The translations under genes and the position numbers were made by a program. Shown piece after piece: positions 60,286 to 64,000 of a DNA stretch of 64,000 nucleotides (positions are counted from its first letter, which is position 1; each line of letters begins with the position of its first letter). The notes under the pieces are model-generated. The model had not been told where the DNA came from and made no database searches. It worked only from the letters and a program-made list of their open reading frames with translations. The DNA comes from Flavobacteriaceae bacterium (GTDB taxonomy: Bacteria; Bacteroidota; Bacteroidia; Flavobacteriales; Flavobacteriaceae), in contig CANGTQ010000011.1 in NCBI GenBank assembly GCA_947456955.1, positions 1 through 64,000 of the forward strand, read 5' to 3'.

Positions 60286-61548
60286 TTACATATTAAACAA
60301 CCAACTGGCCGGATTATTATAAGTCGTATTTTGAAGAATTAAGAATTTTAAAATCGTTTTTCCTGTATCGCCATTGGTTCTGATTTTACCTATACTTTGC
60401 TTTGTAGAAACTTTGTCGCCAACGCTTACATTAACACTAATTAAGTTTTGGTATACCGTGAAATAATCTCCATGTTGAATAAAGACTGCAATATTCAAAG
60501 GCGATAATTTAATTACTTTGGTTACTTCTCCTCCAAAAACTGCTCTTGCCGAAGCTCCGTTTTCTGTAGTGATTTCAACCCCACTGTTGTGAACCGTAAG
60601 TGTTCTATATACCGGATGTGGTTGGTCGCCATAGGGTAAAGAAACAGCTCCTTTTTCAACAGGCCAAGGCAATTTCCCTTTGTTGGCTCTGAAATTATTT
60701 GCTACCAATTGTCCCTCTGAAGTCAATACAATTTTTGCTGAAGATTCAACGGCTTTTGTTGATTCGGCTGTGGTTGTTTTTGGATTGGCTTTTGCTTTAG
60801 CCGCCGCTGTTTTCTTATTGGCTGCAGCAATCGTTTCTCGAATTAATTTTTGAATTTGCGCATCAATTTTTTTGGTTTCCTGTTGTTTCTTTTTAATCTC
60901 AGCGATGATTTTACCTTTTTGCTTTTGTATCTGACTAGCTATTTTTTCTTGCTCCTTTTTCTCTTTAACTAGTTCTTTTTTTTCATTCTCGTTTTCAGCA
61001 ATTAGTTTTTCCTTTTCCGTTTTTTGAACTACAATTTTATTGGTATATCCAACCAATTGCTTAGTTTTTCCTTGTATTTCCTGTCCTTGCATTTTTCTAT
61101 AGCTTGCATATTGCTTCATATACTGCGCGCGTTTATAAGCTTGCAAAAAGTTTTCTGAAGACAATAAAAACATAGCTCTACTTTGTTCAGACCGGCTTTT
61201 ATATGACTTTAAAATCATCGCGGTGTAGTCTTTTCTAAGTTGTTCCAAATCTCGGTTTAGCTGGTTAATTTTTATTTGATTAACATAAATATCATTCCCT
61301 AAAAGTTTGGTTTGTTTTTCAGTTGTTTTTATCAATTTTTCTTTTAATCCTATTTTTTCTTTTTGAATCTGAAGCTGTGTAACCACAGATTTCTCTTTGC
61401 TTTTTACCGATTGCAATAATTGTTCTTTCTCCTGAATTTCTAATTGAATTTTAGCTTTACGCTCTTCGAGTTCTTCCTGTGTTGGCGGTTGGCTATACAT
61501 TTGAATAGTGCAACAGAAGAATAATAAAGTGAGAATTAATTTTGGCAT
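60286..61548 (-). CDS. EnvC-like murein hydrolase activator with degenerate M23 domain
   Basis: A 420-residue protein with a signal peptide (residues 1-18), a long coiled coil (about 20-255) and a C-terminal LytM/M23 fold (about 300-420). The zinc site is not intact: HNSGVEI carries Glu where M23 peptidases have Asp, and the usual HxH near the end is replaced in ILKFLIL. HGDYFTVY is retained. This is the situation in EnvC, which is not a peptidase but activates amidases at division. It is last in the minus-strand operon after DUF4292. Confidence 0.88.
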   Translation of the reverse strand: MPKLILTLLFFCCTIQMYSQPPTQEELEERKAKIQLEIQEKEQLLQSVKSKEKSVVTQLQIQKEKIGLKEKLIKTTEKQTKLLGNDIYVNQIKINQLNRDLEQLRKDYTAMILKSYKSRSEQSRAMFLLSSENFLQAYKRAQYMKQYASYRKMQGQEIQGKTKQLVGYTNKIVVQKTEKEKLIAENENEKKELVKEKKEQEKIASQIQKQKGKIIAEIKKKQQETKKIDAQIQKLIRETIAAANKKTAAAKAKANPKTTTAESTKAVESSAKIVLTSEGQLVANNFRANKGKLPWPVEKGAVSLPYGDQPHPVYRTLTVHNSGVEITTENGASARAVFGGEVTKVIKLSPLNIAVFIQHGDYFTVYQNLISVNVSVGDKVSTKQSIGKIRTNGDTGKTILKFLILQNTTYNNPASWLFNM

Positions 61549-61566
61549 CGTTTGAATTTTGCTAAT

Positions 61567-62352
61567 CTATTTTATAAATATTCTATCATATCCATCAGGA
61601 ACATTGTATGGAAAAGATAAATCTTCGTTGAATGTTTTAGAATTATAATCTATTATGATTGTTGTTTTTACTGTCTTTTGAAATGCATTAATCGTTAAAC
61701 TTGTCGGGAAAATTCCCGAAACAAAATCTTGAAAATTAGGATAATTCACTTCAAAACTTCTTTCTTTATCCGGTTGAATAATCTCTTGTTTTTTAAGCAA
61801 AAAATGTTCCGCTTCAAAAGAAAAAGATTTTTCAGTTTTATCTTCAAGAGCATTTAGTTTATAGAATTTTTCCGTTTCTATAAACGAATAATTCCCTTTC
61901 GTCAAATCGTCAATTGGTTGTCCAATCAGCATATTTTGTATTTTATTAAAATCTAAATCGGTTCCGAGCCATTGACTCAACCCTTCATAATTTCCTTGAA
62001 AATAAGTCCCGTTTATTTTTTCATAATAGTTTACTTCATTGGGTGTTATCAACGCTTTTGCCATTGTTATACCCAATACTCGGATGCTAACTAAAATCTT
62101 CTCATCCTTCTTTATTTTGACTTCTGCCGAAACACTTTGTGAATCATCTTCGTGTTTGTACTTGGCACTTGCTCTGATATATAACGTTGAAAATTCATTT
62201 TTATTACTGTAATGATTTTGAATAATTTTTTCAGAAGTTAAAACGTTCTCTTCATTTACAACCGCTTTTGGTGATTTTGTATCAACAAATACCGCTTTTG
62301 ATTTGCAAGAACTTAAAAAAATAATGGCCAGAATAAACAATCCTTTTTTCAT
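61567..62352 (-). CDS. DUF4292 lipoprotein
   Basis: A 261-residue lipoprotein with lipobox LSSC (Cys16). The mature part (YIRASAKYKHEDDSQSVSAEVKIKKDEKILVSIRVLGITMAKALITPNEVNYYEKINGTYFQGNY) has the LolA/LolB-like half-barrel pattern of DUF4292, which suggests lipoprotein or lipid handling. Function is unproven. Its start overlaps the TPR gene stop by one base, and the EnvC-like gene follows 18 bases later, so the three are co-transcribed. Confidence 0.85.
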   Translation of the reverse strand: MKKGLFILAIIFLSSCKSKAVFVDTKSPKAVVNEENVLTSEKIIQNHYSNKNEFSTLYIRASAKYKHEDDSQSVSAEVKIKKDEKILVSIRVLGITMAKALITPNEVNYYEKINGTYFQGNYEGLSQWLGTDLDFNKIQNMLIGQPIDDLTKGNYSFIETEKFYKLNALEDKTEKSFSFEAEHFLLKKQEIIQPDKERSFEVNYPNFQDFVSGIFPTSLTINAFQKTVKTTIIIDYNSKTFNEDLSFPYNVPDGYDRIFIK

Positions 62353-63704
62353 TATTTTTTTTGTTTTTTTATGAGTTCATCCGCTTTGGAAAAGTATTTG
62401 TTTTTCTTATTTACATCTCCCAAACCTGAATATGCTTCTCCCAATTGAATATTGAAATTGATTTCTAAAGCGTCATCGTCAATTACAAAATCTAAACCCG
62501 TTTCTAAAATCGTAGCTGCTTTTTTAAAGTTATTCAGCTGATTGTTAGCTAAACCTCCGTAATAATAAAACTGTGGTTGTGATGGAAAAAGCTCTGTCAA
62601 ATCATTTGTTTTTTTAGCCAAATCGGCAAATTGCTGATTTTCAGTATACGCTTGAAGTAATAAAAGTTGCGTTTCAACATCGTCTTCAGCATTTTTTAAA
62701 TGCATATTTAAATACTTAACCGCTTTTTCCCAATTGGCTTTTGAAAAATAAAATTTTCCTATTTCTTTGGCTACCCTTACTTCTTTATCATTGTCAAAAT
62801 AAGAAATGGCTTTGTCTAAATCAGTTTCATATTTTGGATTATTTTTGGTGAAAATTAGAAACTCATTGAGCATTCGGTGCTTAATTTTGGAGTCGATTTT
62901 TTTGCTTGGGAACACAATATTCATAGCTTTTACGGCATTATCTCCATCATTATTATTTAAATGAAACTTAAATAAACTTACTTGCGCCCAATCGGAAGTT
63001 GGAATTTCCTTTTCTAGTTTTTGAGCAATTTCTAATGCTTTTTCTTCTTGATTGCTTTGCGAATACATGTAAATCAAAGAAATATAATTCGATTCTTCTT
63101 TTGGAAATTTTTTAATCTGTTCTAATAAATTGAACTTTTCAGCCGATTGGTATTTAGCATCTTTTAAAATATCCGCTTTGTATAATTCGCGTTTATCAGA
63201 TTTCCCAAACTTTGCATTTAATTCATTGATAAGTTCCAACGCTTTGTCATATTGCTGTGTATTCATGTATAACGAAGTCAAATCTTCTTTGTAATCTTCT
63301 TTAAATTCTATCAGTTTTTCAACGATAACAATCGCTTGATTATAATCGCGCGTATCATAACAAACATCATACATTCCAACCCAAGTCCAACGGTTTTTTG
63401 GATCCATTTTAGCTGCTTTCTCAAAATTATCATACGCTTCTTTATATTTTTTTTGAGCCAGATAATTTTTGCCTAATTCGAAATAAACTATCGGGTTTTC
63501 AGGCTCAATTGCTTTCCCTTTTTCTAAAGCTTCAATTGCCTTATCGTAGTTTTCGATGCTTTTTTGTTTAATTGCTTCGTAGAAAAAATCTTCAAATCCA
63601 TCGTCTATCGTAACCACATCGTTTGGTTCATTTTGAGCCAAAACAATATTGGGAACTAAAAGAATCCCGAAAAGTAACAGACAATAAATTGTGATTTTCT
63701 TCAT
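62352..63704 (-). CDS. Tetratricopeptide repeat protein
   Basis: Periplasmic or membrane-associated TPR protein of 450 residues with a signal peptide (1-23). About ten helical repeats run from residue 40 to the end, with regular patterns such as NPIVYFELGKNYLAQKKYKEAYDNFEKAAKMDPKN. TPR arrays mediate protein-protein contacts; the partner is unknown, but the operon suggests envelope assembly with the DUF4292 and EnvC-like products. Confidence 0.88.
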   Translation of the reverse strand: MKKITIYCLLLFGILLVPNIVLAQNEPNDVVTIDDGFEDFFYEAIKQKSIENYDKAIEALEKGKAIEPENPIVYFELGKNYLAQKKYKEAYDNFEKAAKMDPKNRWTWVGMYDVCYDTRDYNQAIVIVEKLIEFKEDYKEDLTSLYMNTQQYDKALELINELNAKFGKSDKRELYKADILKDAKYQSAEKFNLLEQIKKFPKEESNYISLIYMYSQSNQEEKALEIAQKLEKEIPTSDWAQVSLFKFHLNNNDGDNAVKAMNIVFPSKKIDSKIKHRMLNEFLIFTKNNPKYETDLDKAISYFDNDKEVRVAKEIGKFYFSKANWEKAVKYLNMHLKNAEDDVETQLLLLQAYTENQQFADLAKKTNDLTELFPSQPQFYYYGGLANNQLNNFKKAATILETGLDFVIDDDALEINFNIQLGEAYSGLGDVNKKNKYFSKADELIKKQKK

Positions 63705-63708
63705 TCTT

Positions 63709-64000
63709 TTATTCTAAAACCGAGTAATCTCCGACACTAATACTAGTGAAATTCCCATCAAAACTAACATGATTTCCTATCATCGCATTATCTAATTGAG
63801 CATTTTTTATATGAGAATGATTTTGAACCAAACTGTTTTTTATCTCCGAATTTTGAACGTGGCAGCCATCGCCCAAAGAAACATTTGGCCCAACAGTGGC
63901 ATCAATTAAAACTACATTTTTACCAATATAACATGGCGGAATGATGGTTGAATTTTCTAATTTCACATTGTAATCTACTAAATGTTCGCCGTCATTGTGC
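63709..64000 (-). CDS. Sugar nucleotidyltransferase, C-terminal part (partial)
   Basis: The gene enters from the right edge and only its last 97 codons are seen. The frame stays open to the edge, upstream of a GTG at 63966 that would be a false start: the codons above it read HNDGEHLVDYN. The visible part is a left-handed beta-helix of hexapeptide repeats (IGKNVVLIDATVGPNVSLGDGC ... IGNHVSFDGN), as at the end of GlmU/RmlA-like nucleotidyltransferases. It heads or continues the TPR-DUF4292-EnvC operon with a 4-base gap. Confidence 0.85.
   Translation of the reverse strand, partial: HNDGEHLVDYNVKLENSTIIPPCYIGKNVVLIDATVGPNVSLGDGCHVQNSEIKNSLVQNHSHIKNAQLDNAMIGNHVSFDGNFTSISVGDYSVLE

Noticed and set aside
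1..64000. CRISPR arrays, tRNA and rRNA genes, prophage
   Set aside because: No regularly spaced repeats, no cloverleaf with a T-loop, no rRNA-like sequence and no phage structural or integrase genes were seen on either strand by eye.

Overview
The window is an AT-rich chromosomal segment from a Bacteroidetes bacterium, most likely Flavobacterium or a close relative. The evidence is the gliding lipoprotein GldH, two secreted peptidases with C-terminal type IX secretion sorting domains, a CrtY-type lycopene cyclase, HU-CCDC81/SPOR and DUF4292 proteins, and promoters of the Bacteroidetes form TTTG-N18..21-TAnnTTTG. No rRNA, tRNA, CRISPR array, prophage or transposase gene was seen. Genes are dense and no gap exceeds about 270 bp.

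Layout. 1-9.6 kb: LD-carboxypeptidase, YraN, a secreted metzincin, mfd with an upstream lipoprotein gene, an epimerase and a SnoaL-like protein. 9.7-14.3 kb: L,D-transpeptidase, a cassette-like unknown gene beside an attC-like inverted repeat, and an M13 peptidase. 14.4-23.5 kb: a metal island with SCO, feoA, feoB, a FecA-like TonB receptor, a 41-residue FeoB-associated Cys-rich protein, a ZIP transporter, a DtxR/MntR regulator, and an outer-membrane transporter coupled to crtY. 23.6-31.5 kb: bacilliredoxin, trhO, ricT, gldH, PBP1A and scoAB. 31.5-37.5 kb: a SpmAB-like transporter with an unknown partner, an S8 peptidase, a PolB-like exonuclease and an ogt remnant. 37.6-46.7 kb: a heme island with hemA-C-D-E-F-B and a c-type cytochrome on the minus strand, opposite AraC-hemH-hemJ. 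46.8-64 kb: orphan histidine kinase, crotonase, HD hydrolase, acyl-ACP desaturase and acyltransferase, recA, a second acyltransferase, a GxxExxY nuclease element, trpS, dprA, HU/SPOR, thioesterase, and the start of an EnvC-DUF4292-TPR-nucleotidyltransferase operon that runs off the right edge.

How the genes work together. The metal and heme islands cover ferrous iron uptake, probable ferric chelate uptake, metal-dependent repression and nearly the whole C5 protoporphyrin pathway (only hemL is absent from the window). The envelope genes cover peptidoglycan synthesis and remodelling (PBP1A, L,D-transpeptidase, LD-carboxypeptidase, EnvC, SPOR) and membrane lipid supply (desaturase, two acyltransferases).

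The most unusual content lies between and inside genes as small repeated DNA elements. A GxxExxY PD-(D/E)XK-like nuclease gene is enclosed by perfect 19-bp inverted repeats (55996-56461). A cargo-less, triply nested palindrome at 24039-24182 has the identical 19-bp right end. Other short elements are inserted in frame into hemB, trhO and ricT, an attC-like structure borders a cassette-like gene, and several further families sit at gene junctions.
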